This document shows, piece after piece, positions 1 through 4,949 of a stretch of 6,991 nucleotides of DNA. This stretch comes from Sphingomonadales bacterium (GTDB lineage Bacteria > Pseudomonadota > Alphaproteobacteria > Sphingomonadales > Sphingomonadaceae). Both the position numbers and the translations under genes were made by a program. Under the pieces are notes generated by a model, which saw only the letters and a list, made by a program, of their open reading frames with translations, made no database searches and was not told where the DNA came from. Where the stretch lies: positions 1-6,991 of the forward strand of contig JAGWUU010000170.1 of NCBI GenBank assembly GCA_028868335.1, read 5' to 3'. The number at the start of each line of letters is the position of its first letter. Within the stretch, counting starts at the first letter, position 1.

Positions 1-830
1 TCCTGCCCGGCTGCGTGATCTTTTCCGACGAACTGAACCACGCCAGCATGATCGCGGGCATCCGCAACGCCGGCTGCGAAAAGCGGGTGTTCCGCCACAA
101 CGACCTTGAGCACCTTGAGGAACTGCTTGCCGCGGAAGACCCGGCGCTTCCCAAGCTGATCGCCTTTGAAAGCGTCTATTCGATGGAAGGCGATGTCGCC
201 CCGGTCCACGCGATCTGCGACCTTGCCGAAAAGTACAACGCCCTCACCTACATCGACGAAGTCCATGCCGTTGGCATGTACGGCCCGCGCGGTGGCGGCA
301 TCACTGACCGCGACGAGGCGGCTCACCGCATCGACATCATCGAGGGTACGCTGGGCAAGGCCTTTGGCGTGATGGGCGGCTACATCGCGGCCGACACGCG
401 GATCATCGACGTGATCCGCTCCTACGCGCCGGGCTTCATCTTCACCACCTCGCTCTCGCCGGTACTGGTCGCGGGGGTGCTGGCCTCGGTGCGGCACCTC
501 AAGTCATCGAGCGTCGAGCGTGACGGCCAGCAGGCCGCCGCCGCCATGCTCAAGGCGATGTTCCGTCAATCCGGCCTGCCGGTGATGGACTCGACCACGC
601 ACATCGTTCCGCTGATGGTGGGCGATCCGGTCAAGGCCAAGAAGATCAGCGACATCCTGCTCGCCGAATACGGCGTTTATGTGCAGCCGATCAATTACCC
701 GACCGTGCCGCGCGGAACCGAACGCCTGCGCTTCACTCCGGGTCCGGCGCACACCGAAACGATGATGCGCGATCTTACACAGGCGCTGGTGGAGATCTGG
801 CAGCGCCTGGAACTCAAGCTCGCCGCCTGA
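1..830 (+). CDS. hemA: 5-aminolevulinate synthase, 3' part (5' end outside window)
   Basis: This enzyme condenses glycine with succinyl-CoA to give 5-aminolevulinate, the first step of the C4 (Shemin) haem pathway of alphaproteobacteria. It is a cytoplasmic, PLP-dependent enzyme of the alpha-oxoamine synthase family. The reading frame is already open at base 3 (LPGCVIFSDELNHASMI) and ends at TGA 828-830. Family hallmarks in order are SDELNHASMIAGIR, the FRHND segment, LIAFESVYSMEGD, the cofactor-binding YIDEVHAVGMYGPRG (Asp codon at 255), GTLGKAFGVMGGY with the PLP-binding lysine at 357-359, SYAPGFIFTTSLSP, and the C-terminal YGVYVQPINYPTVPRGTERLRFTP. Family members are about 400 residues, so roughly 125-130 N-terminal residues lie upstream of the window. 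The GTG at 15 is an internal valine, not a start. The frame looks intact. The next gene starts 284 nt downstream, so operon linkage is not supported. Assignment is very secure. Confidence 0.97.
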   Translation, partial: LPGCVIFSDELNHASMIAGIRNAGCEKRVFRHNDLEHLEELLAAEDPALPKLIAFESVYSMEGDVAPVHAICDLAEKYNALTYIDEVHAVGMYGPRGGGITDRDEAAHRIDIIEGTLGKAFGVMGGYIAADTRIIDVIRSYAPGFIFTTSLSPVLVAGVLASVRHLKSSSVERDGQQAAAAMLKAMFRQSGLPVMDSTTHIVPLMVGDPVKAKKISDILLAEYGVYVQPINYPTVPRGTERLRFTPGPAHTETMMRDLTQALVEIWQRLELKLAA

Positions 831-923
831 ACTCTCGCAACCGGCTCGGGGCAATGCGCCATCTGGCGCTGCTCTGCGCGCTGGATAAAGACAATCATTG
901 ACCTCGGCGCTGACGCCGGCCTT

Positions 924-942
924 CCGCGCGTTCGCCGCGCGG
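924..942. other. GC-rich hairpin downstream of hemA
   Basis: CCGCGCG (924-930) and CGCGCGG (936-942) form a perfect 7-bp stem around a 5-nt loop, about 95 nt after the hemA stop. A weaker 5-bp stem with a 4-nt loop (GCGCC/GGCGC) lies at 856-869. Neither is followed by a T run, so this could be a weak or Rho-assisted end of the hemA transcript, or simply chance in GC-rich DNA. Confidence 0.35.
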
Positions 943-969
943 TGGCGCGCTGCGCCCAACACTCGATCC

Positions 970-986
970 GCAAATGGATTATTTGC
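970..986. promoter_or_regulatory. AT-rich inverted repeat, candidate operator
   Basis: GCAAAT (970-975) and ATTTGC (981-986) are perfect 6-bp arms around a 5-nt centre, in otherwise GC-rich spacer 129 nt upstream of the OmpA-like gene start. An AT-rich dyad in such a setting is typical of a repressor or activator site. No matching -35/-10 pair could be placed with confidence in 831-1114, and no regulator is suggested by the sequence. Confidence 0.3.
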
Positions 987-1101
987 ATCCCGACCGGGCG
1001 ATGCAGCGCCAATTCCTGCTGGCATATCGCGAAGATGACGCTAGGTTTGCACAGCATTTTTGTCGGGATGGCCGCGCAAGCGCTCTCCCGTGGGTCGTTT
1101 T

Positions 1102-1108
1102 AGGAGGG
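1102..1108 (+). promoter_or_regulatory. Strong ribosome binding site deciding the start at 1115
   Basis: AGGAGGG ends 6 nt before the ATG at 1115, a near-ideal Shine-Dalgarno sequence. It decides against the longer in-frame start at 974, which would add 47 residues unlike the DUF2853 family and has no comparable site. Confidence 0.85.
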
Positions 1109-1114
1109 ATTGAA

Positions 1115-2533
1115 ATGGCAACCGACTGGGCTGCAGACGTCAAGAAGTATGCTCCCGCCGCCGACGATGGCGTGATCGCCGCGATCGTGCGGTACTGCGG
1201 CATCGCGCTCCGCAATCGCGATTCCTCGCTGGTCGCGTTCAGCGACAAGACCGAAACCGATCGGGTCCGCAACAACTTCCTCAAGAAGAAGCTGGCCCTT
1301 ACCGATGCCGACAGCGTGCTGGACGCGGCGATCGCCAAGGTCGGCCAGACGATGAAGGCGGATCGCACCAAGAACCGCGTCACAGTCTATTACCTGCTCG
1401 CCGCCGAGTTCAACAAGCTCGGCCTGTTCACGCCGAAGGGGACGACCGCCGCCAAGGCTGCTCCGACCAAGGCCGCTGCTCCCGCCAAGGCTCCGGCCAA
1501 GACGGCGGCAAAGGCCGCTGCCCCGGTCAAGGCTGCGGCCAAGACCAAGGCTGACGCTCCGGCGAAGGCGGCAGCGCCCGCCAAGGCTCCGGCGAAGAAG
1601 AAGGCCGCCGCAACGGGCAAGGCTGCCGCCGCTGGCGCCGCCGCAGCCGTGGTTGGACTGGCCAGCCTCAATGGCGCAAAGACCGCCAAGGCTCCGGCCA
1701 AGAAGCCCGCTGCCGCCAAGAAGCCTGCAGCCACGAAGGCAGCCCCGGCACCTGCGCCCGCCGCACCGCCGCCGCCTGCGCCCGTCGTCGCACCTGCGCC
1801 TGCCCCCGTCGCCGCACCTGCGCCTGCACCCGTCGCCAAGGCTGCCGAAGCTCCGGTGGCCGCCGTTGCTGCTGTAGCGGCAACCGCCGCCGCTGCCGCA
1901 ACGGGTGCAGCCTCGCTCGCGACAAGCGCCGCCGCCAAGCCCGCTGCCGCGGTCCAGAGCCTTGTTGGAGACGATGACGGCAAGGAAGGCGGCCTCAACT
2001 GGTTGTGGATCCTGCTTGGCCTCGCCCTGCTGACTTTCGCGGCATGGTGGCTGTTCGGCGGCAAATCATCGAACCAAACGGCCACCCCGGCGGCTCCGGT
2101 TGAATCGGCTGCCGCGGTCGATGCGTCAGGCGCCGTCACCGATCTCGCCTCCGCCCCGGCGGAAGGCACCGTCACCATCCCGACCGGGGCTGGCGTCACC
2201 GCCGAAACCCGCGACGGCAAGCCGGTGGTCAAGGTCTATTTCGATAGCGGCAAGACCGATCTGGTCCCTGCCTTCACCGGCGCCACGGGCGGGCTGAAGG
2301 CCTGGCTCGATGGCCACGCGGGCAGCAAGCTGGCGATCTCGGGCTATGCCGATCCCACCGGCAATGCCAAGCTCAACGCCGAATTGTCCAAGAAGCGCGC
2401 CCAGGCCGTCCAGGCCGCGCTGGTCAGCGGCGGCGTGCCGGAAACCTCGGCTCAGTTGGTCAAGCCATCCGATGCGATCGACACCAAGGACAACAAGGCC
2501 GCCGCGCGCCGCGTGGAAGTGACCGTGCAGTAA
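1115..2533 (+). CDS. DUF2853 / Lys-Ala-Pro-rich / single-TM / OmpA-like fusion protein
   Basis: This 472-residue envelope protein probably anchors to peptidoglycan from the inner membrane. Residues 1-~108 (DWAADVKKYAP, VRYCGIALRNRDSSLVAF, NFLKKKL, KADRTKNRVTVYYLLA) match my recollection of DUF2853, a small domain of unknown function usually found alone. Residues ~110-209 are built on AKA/PAKAPAK motifs, like histone H1 or AlgP tails; ~210-241 are Pro/Ala-rich and ~248-273 nearly all Ala/Val. A clear membrane helix spans ~296-314 (WLWILLGLALLTFAAWWLF). The OmpA-like domain runs from ~372 to 472: VYFDSGKTD, GYADPTG, LNAELSKKRAQAV and RRVEVTVQ. Asp413 and Arg428 fit the two OmpA residues that contact diaminopimelate, at the same 15-residue spacing. 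There is no N-terminal signal peptide. The positive stalk before the helix suggests N-inside topology, as in MotB-like anchors. Domain calls are firm; the cellular role is unknown. Confidence 0.9.
   Translation: MATDWAADVKKYAPAADDGVIAAIVRYCGIALRNRDSSLVAFSDKTETDRVRNNFLKKKLALTDADSVLDAAIAKVGQTMKADRTKNRVTVYYLLAAEFNKLGLFTPKGTTAAKAAPTKAAAPAKAPAKTAAKAAAPVKAAAKTKADAPAKAAAPAKAPAKKKAAATGKAAAAGAAAAVVGLASLNGAKTAKAPAKKPAAAKKPAATKAAPAPAPAAPPPPAPVVAPAPAPVAAPAPAPVAKAAEAPVAAVAAVAATAAAAATGAASLATSAAAKPAAAVQSLVGDDDGKEGGLNWLWILLGLALLTFAAWWLFGGKSSNQTATPAAPVESAAAVDASGAVTDLASAPAEGTVTIPTGAGVTAETRDGKPVVKVYFDSGKTDLVPAFTGATGGLKAWLDGHAGSKLAISGYADPTGNAKLNAELSKKRAQAVQAALVSGGVPETSAQLVKPSDAIDTKDNKAAARRVEVTVQ
1436..1984 (+). 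repeat. Low-complexity Lys/Ala/Pro-rich coding repeat
   Basis: This segment encodes residues ~108-290 of the fusion protein. Degenerate units such as GCCAAGGCTCCGGCCAAG recur many times, giving PAKAPAK, AAPAKA and AKKPAA motifs, then a run of APAPAPV units (about 1742-1840). The DNA repetition could allow length variation by slippage or recombination. The same composition produces long spurious open frames on the opposite strand. Confidence 0.75.
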
Positions 2534-2561
2534 GCACGCCGCGCCAATTCGGAACCTGCTT

Positions 2562-2593
2562 GGCGGGGTGTCTCGATTGTGAGACACTCCGCC
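2562..2593. terminator. Strong hairpin after the OmpA-like gene, possible terminator
   Basis: A 13-bp stem (2562-2574 with 2581-2593; 12 Watson-Crick pairs and one G-U) closes a 6-nt loop. It starts 29 nt after the stop of the OmpA-like gene. The following bases (TTGCAATTGG) are only a poor T tract, so classical Rho-independent termination is uncertain. The loop-proximal part is also the operator-like dyad described separately, so the element may serve one or both roles. Confidence 0.5.
2569..2586. promoter_or_regulatory. TGTCTC-N6-GAGACA dyad, candidate autoregulatory site
   Basis: TGTCTC (2569-2574) and GAGACA (2581-2586) are perfect inverted half-sites with a 6-nt spacer, 112 nt upstream of the regulator start at 2699. 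An 11-of-12 match with identical spacing occurs upstream of the aldehyde dehydrogenase at 4823-4840. Two-fold symmetric sites suit a dimeric Fis-type helix-turn-helix protein such as the one encoded just downstream. That this protein binds here is inference. Confidence 0.5.
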
Positions 2594-2698
2594 TTGCAAT
2601 TGGGGCATGGCCGCTTGCCTTGTCCGCCCCGACGGCAAGGATGCGCGGATCAGGCAACCCGGCATGAGGTTGCAGACCCCCGAGAGGAACAGGCTGCG

Positions 2699-3655
2699 AT
2701 GGGCTCATCAGGCAAGCACAGCGATACGGTTCTGGCGACCGTCCGTTCCAGCGCCGCCGCCACCTCCTCGGTCGCCGCCTCGTGGTGCCGCTCGGCGCTT
2801 CATCACGGGCTTGATCCCAGCGCAGGCCGCCGAACCGAACTGCGCGACGGCATGGCCCTTGCCCAGCTTCGCGAAGCCAATGGTGAGCTGCTCGCCGCTG
2901 CCTCGCCCATCCTCGACAACCTGTTCGGATCGGTCGGGCGGACGGGGTGCTGCGTGATCCTCTCCGATACCGACGGCGTGGTGCTTGAGGCGCGCTCGGG
3001 CGCGGGCGATGCCGCATTGTTCGCAGCGATTGGCCTCACCGCCGGGGCGGAATGGAGCGAGGCCGCCGAAGGAACCAACGGCATCGGCACCTGCCTGGTC
3101 GAACAGCGCCCGGTCACCGTGCTGCGCGGCGAACACTTCGCCAGCCGCAACATCGGCGTGTCATGCATGGATGCCCCGGTGTTCGATCCCGAGGGCCACC
3201 TAGTCGCCGCGCTCGACGTGTCGAGCGCGCGCGCCGACCACGGCGAGGCAATGGCGACGATGATCGCCGCGCTGGTCCAGGACGCCGCCCGCCAGATCGA
3301 GCGCGACTTCTTCTGCCGCCGCTTTGCCGAGGCGCGGATCGTCTATGCCGCCGAAGCTCCGGGGCGCGGCACCGCCCTGCTCGCGGTCGACCGCGACGAC
3401 CTGGTCATCGGCGCCACCCGCGCCGCGCGCCGCCAGTTCCAGCTCGACGCCGCCGCGCTCACCAGCCCTCGCCCGCTCGCCGACGTGCTCGGCACCGGGG
3501 CACCGACCGGGTTCGAGGACAGCGAACGCGCCGTGCTGCGCCAGGCCCTCGCCCGCTCGAACGGCAACGTCGCCGCCGCCGCGCGGTTACTGGGGATCGG
3601 CCGCGCCACCATGTACCGCCGCATGGACCGCGCAGGTATGGGCGGGATGCATTGA
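2699..3655 (+). CDS. AcoR-like GAF / Fis-type HTH transcriptional regulator lacking an AAA+ domain
   Basis: This is a 318-residue cytoplasmic DNA-binding regulator related to the sensor and DNA-binding ends of AcoR, the acetoin-catabolism activator. An N-terminal SWCRSALHHGLDP motif (Trp29) opens the protein as in AcoR relatives. A GAF domain spans ~60-200, with WSEAAEGTNGIGT near 120-128, then GEHFASRNIGVSCMDAPVFDP and VAALDVSS. A linker with faint PAS character (LLAVDRDDLVIGATRAARRQF) follows. The Fis-type helix-turn-helix is at ~272-313 (GNVAAAARLLGIGRATMYRR). No Walker A or GAFTGA motif lies between, so it cannot remodel sigma-54 polymerase directly. The ATG at 2699 is preferred: a GAGAGG-type site is well spaced, and the longer GTG frame from 2579 begins in the loop of the upstream hairpin. 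A likely target is the dehydrogenase at 4950, whose leader shares its dyad. The ligand, perhaps an aldehyde or alcohol, is unknown. Confidence 0.88.
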   Translation: MGSSGKHSDTVLATVRSSAAATSSVAASWCRSALHHGLDPSAGRRTELRDGMALAQLREANGELLAAASPILDNLFGSVGRTGCCVILSDTDGVVLEARSGAGDAALFAAIGLTAGAEWSEAAEGTNGIGTCLVEQRPVTVLRGEHFASRNIGVSCMDAPVFDPEGHLVAALDVSSARADHGEAMATMIAALVQDAARQIERDFFCRRFAEARIVYAAEAPGRGTALLAVDRDDLVIGATRAARRQFQLDAAALTSPRPLADVLGTGAPTGFEDSERAVLRQALARSNGNVAAAARLLGIGRATMYRRMDRAGMGGMH

Positions 3656-3693
3656 GGGGATTGTTGGGGGAAGCGGACAGTCAGGCCTTGGCA

Positions 3694-3711
3694 TGGCAAA
3701 GGCGGTTGCCA
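3694..3711. other. Short hairpin after the regulator gene
   Basis: TGGCAA (3694-3699) pairs with TTGCCA (3706-3711) around a 6-nt loop, 38 nt after the regulator stop. There is no T run behind it. It may mark the end of the regulator transcript, but it is short and could be chance. Confidence 0.25.
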
Positions 3712-3739
3712 GCCATTCGTTCACTCAAATAAACTTAAC

Positions 3740-3768
3740 TTGACAGTCGAGCGGCACTGGCGAACGCA
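3740..3768 (+). promoter_or_regulatory. Possible sigma-70 promoter for the exported protein gene
   Basis: A perfect TTGACA (3740-3745) sits just after an AT-rich run (3721-3740, 5 GC of 20) and 60 nt before the next gene start. The matching -10 position, 17 nt on, is a poor AACGCA, so this is only a candidate. Confidence 0.3.
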
Positions 3769-3805
3769 TAGGGAGCGCACCGCAAGCGAGTCAGAGGGCC
3801 ATCTC

Positions 3806-4378
3806 ATGGCACATTTTCTTCGCGCAGCATTTGCAATCGCATCGCTTTCATCGTCCGCCATCGCCCAAGCCCCACCGAACGGTTGGGAGGCCTATCAATT
3901 TGGAATGTCCATCCAGCAAGTCCAGGCAGTCCCCAATTCTTCGTGGGACAAGCTTCAGGAGGATCAAGACGGTTGGGGCGGAACGGACGGTTACAGTCTG
4001 AAATCTCTCACACCCGTTACGATGAATGGGCGATCGGCCGAGTTTACAGTCTATTTCGACGCGACCGGCCACCTCAATGAGTTTGAGTTCAAGAGACAGC
4101 TTCCGGCCAACGGGTGCGAAGCCGCATTCAAAGTCGAGCTCCGGCAGTTGGAACATGCCTACGGAACCTTTGTGCCAAGCATGGTGAACAGCACTCACTC
4201 GGCGGTTCGGAACGCGCCCGGCGGCAAGTCCAAATACGTCGCCATCACCGAGACGCGTGATGAGCCGATCCAACAGTTCCTGGCCGAGCGACGCCAGCAG
4301 GGGCGCTTCCTCAATGTGTCTGCGGATCAGGACAAAGCCGCGTGCAACGTGGATATTTGGCTTGAGCTTGACAGGTAG
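3806..4378 (+). CDS. Secreted protein of unknown function
   Basis: I do not recognise this 190-residue protein. The ATG at 3806 is chosen over the upstream TTG at 3740: GAGGG (3794-3798) is spaced 7 nt before it, and a clean Sec signal peptide follows directly (MAHFLRAAFAIASLSSSAIAQA, likely cut after AQA at residue 22). The mature part begins PPNGWEAYQFGMSIQQVQAV. A GMS-x-x-x-V motif just after the start of the mature chain recurs in small exported proteins of Gram-negative bacteria, but I cannot tie it to a named family. Only two cysteines are present (Cys104 and Cys180), which could form a disulfide in the periplasm. There is no lipobox and no further membrane helix. GC over 3961-4140 is 55% (99 of 180), well below the flanking regulator and dehydrogenase genes, suggesting recent acquisition or relaxed selection. 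It stands between the regulator and its presumed target without clear functional ties. Confidence 0.75.
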   Translation: MAHFLRAAFAIASLSSSAIAQAPPNGWEAYQFGMSIQQVQAVPNSSWDKLQEDQDGWGGTDGYSLKSLTPVTMNGRSAEFTVYFDATGHLNEFEFKRQLPANGCEAAFKVELRQLEHAYGTFVPSMVNSTHSAVRNAPGGKSKYVAITETRDEPIQQFLAERRQQGRFLNVSADQDKAACNVDIWLELDR

Positions 4379-4689
4379 GAACTCGTGTTTTCTCGTGGCA
4401 TAAAGGTCTGATCAGGTTGGCCGACCCATTAGCCGCGCAACCGAACGGCAGGTATTGGGCAGTGAATGATGCCGGTTGAGCGGCTGCAACGTTGTCGATT
4501 GCCGAACGGCAGTTAACGCCCCCGACCACCCATTTCCTACCCATTCCAATCCTGTCACACTGCGCACGACCACGTCAGTCGTAGGCTCTTTGACAGTTCG
4601 AACAGCCCATCGCCGCAACACGCCGCCGAAAAATGGAAATGTGTCACTTTGTTCGGCGCAACATATTGAACATTTGCGATATTTTGCCG

Positions 4690-4700
4690 GACACGGTGTC
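4690..4700. promoter_or_regulatory. GACAC-G-GTGTC palindrome
   Basis: A perfect 5+1+5 palindrome lies just before the AT-rich island. It resembles the GTGTC/GACAC half-sites of the TGTCTC dyads but has a different spacing, so it is not counted as a third copy. It could be an independent site or chance. Confidence 0.25.
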
Positions 4701-4726
4701 ACCTTTTGGAAGGCGACGATCTAATT

Positions 4727-4739
4727 CAAGCAATTGATT
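4727..4739 (-). promoter_or_regulatory. Consensus IHF binding site in an AT-rich island
   Basis: Read on the minus strand, AATCAATTGCTTG is an exact match to the IHF consensus WATCAANNNNTTR. It lies in an island (4721-4770) with only 12 GC of 50 bases, about 84 nt upstream of the TGTCTC dyad of the dehydrogenase leader. IHF sharply bends DNA and often assists activators acting from a distance. Short consensus sites also occur by chance in AT-rich DNA. Confidence 0.4.
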
Positions 4740-4822
4740 TTACAATATTTTCTTATCGACCAGAAAAATTGCGTCACCATGCCGTTACCCTGTTCGCTCA
4801 CCCGCGTCCGTCTGTCGCGCCC

Positions 4823-4840
4823 TGTCTCACCCCTGATACA
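4823..4840. promoter_or_regulatory. TGTCTC-N6-GATACA dyad, candidate activator site for the dehydrogenase
   Basis: TGTCTC (4823-4828), six bases, then GATACA (4835-4840) match the dyad upstream of the GAF/HTH regulator in 11 of 12 half-site positions and in spacing. It lies 110 nt before the dehydrogenase start. If a weak -10 such as TATCCT (4870-4875) is used, the dyad would be centred roughly 50 nt upstream of transcription, a plausible activator position. No good -35 is present, which fits an activator-dependent promoter. Binding by the regulator is inference. Confidence 0.5.
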
Positions 4841-4882
4841 CCCTGCCTCTCCTTACCTCCCTACCCCTCTATCCTTCCCCTC
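4841..4882 (+). other. Pyrimidine-rich tract
   Basis: Thirty-eight of 42 bases are C or T. Three TA steps recur exactly 8 nt apart (4854, 4862, 4870). The tract falls between the presumed activator site and the start codon, so it overlaps the likely promoter or the first bases of the mRNA. No function can be read from it directly. Confidence 0.5.
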
Positions 4883-4900
4883 GAACCGGGCGCACCCATG

Positions 4901-4932
4901 ATCCGAGGCCAGCCATCCAGACCGGCCCGGAT
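4901..4932 (+). promoter_or_regulatory. Leader hairpin just before the dehydrogenase ribosome binding site
   Basis: ATCCG-A-GGCC (4901-4910) can pair with GGCCCGGAT (4924-4932) as a 9-bp stem with one bulged A and a 13-nt loop. It ends 3 nt before the GAGAGGA ribosome binding site (4935-4941) and does not cover it. It could stabilise the mRNA or influence translation. Confidence 0.35.
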
Positions 4933-4949
4933 ACGAGAGGATCGATGCC

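Larger units (their letters stand above)
4379..4949. other. 571-nt non-coding region upstream of the aldehyde dehydrogenase
   Basis: No convincing gene lies here. The open frames on either strand start at TTG or GTG, lack ribosome binding sites and have no recognisable motifs. The first ~300 nt (4379-4680) hold only an 11-bp direct repeat (CCGAACGGCAG at 4441-4451 and 4502-4512) and have moderate GC; they could be decayed coding DNA. GC falls to about 42% over 4681-4800. From 4690 onward the region looks regulatory: an 11-bp palindrome, an AT-rich island with an IHF site, an operator-like dyad, a pyrimidine tract and a leader hairpin, each listed separately. Confidence 0.6.

Noticed and set aside
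974..1114. Longer in-frame start for the OmpA-like protein at 974
   Set aside because: The added 47 residues do not resemble the family, whereas ATG 1115 has a near-perfect AGGAGGG and begins exactly like DUF2853 proteins.
504..1383. Minus-strand frames over the hemA end and the spacer
   Set aside because: Arg/Ala-rich, overlapping real genes, no ribosome binding sites and no recognisable family.
1436..1984. CRISPR-like or tandem DNA repeat array
   Set aside because: The repetition is in-frame low-complexity protein coding with degenerate units, not regular repeats with unique spacers.
1390..2232. 280-codon minus-strand frame rich in Ala and Gly
   Set aside because: It mirrors the Lys/Ala/Pro repeat of the OmpA-like gene and has no motifs of its own.
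2579..2698. Longer in-frame GTG start for the regulator
   Set aside because: It begins inside a strong hairpin loop and adds a Pro/Arg-rich stretch with no family similarity; ATG 2699 has a suitable ribosome binding site.
4412..4724. Small frames on both strands in the spacer
   Set aside because: Non-ATG starts, no ribosome binding sites and no motifs; at most decayed coding DNA.
4740..4949. Sigma-54 promoter for the dehydrogenase
   Set aside because: Looked for GG-N10-GC with TGGCAC/TTGC context because AcoR relatives use sigma-54, but found no acceptable match.
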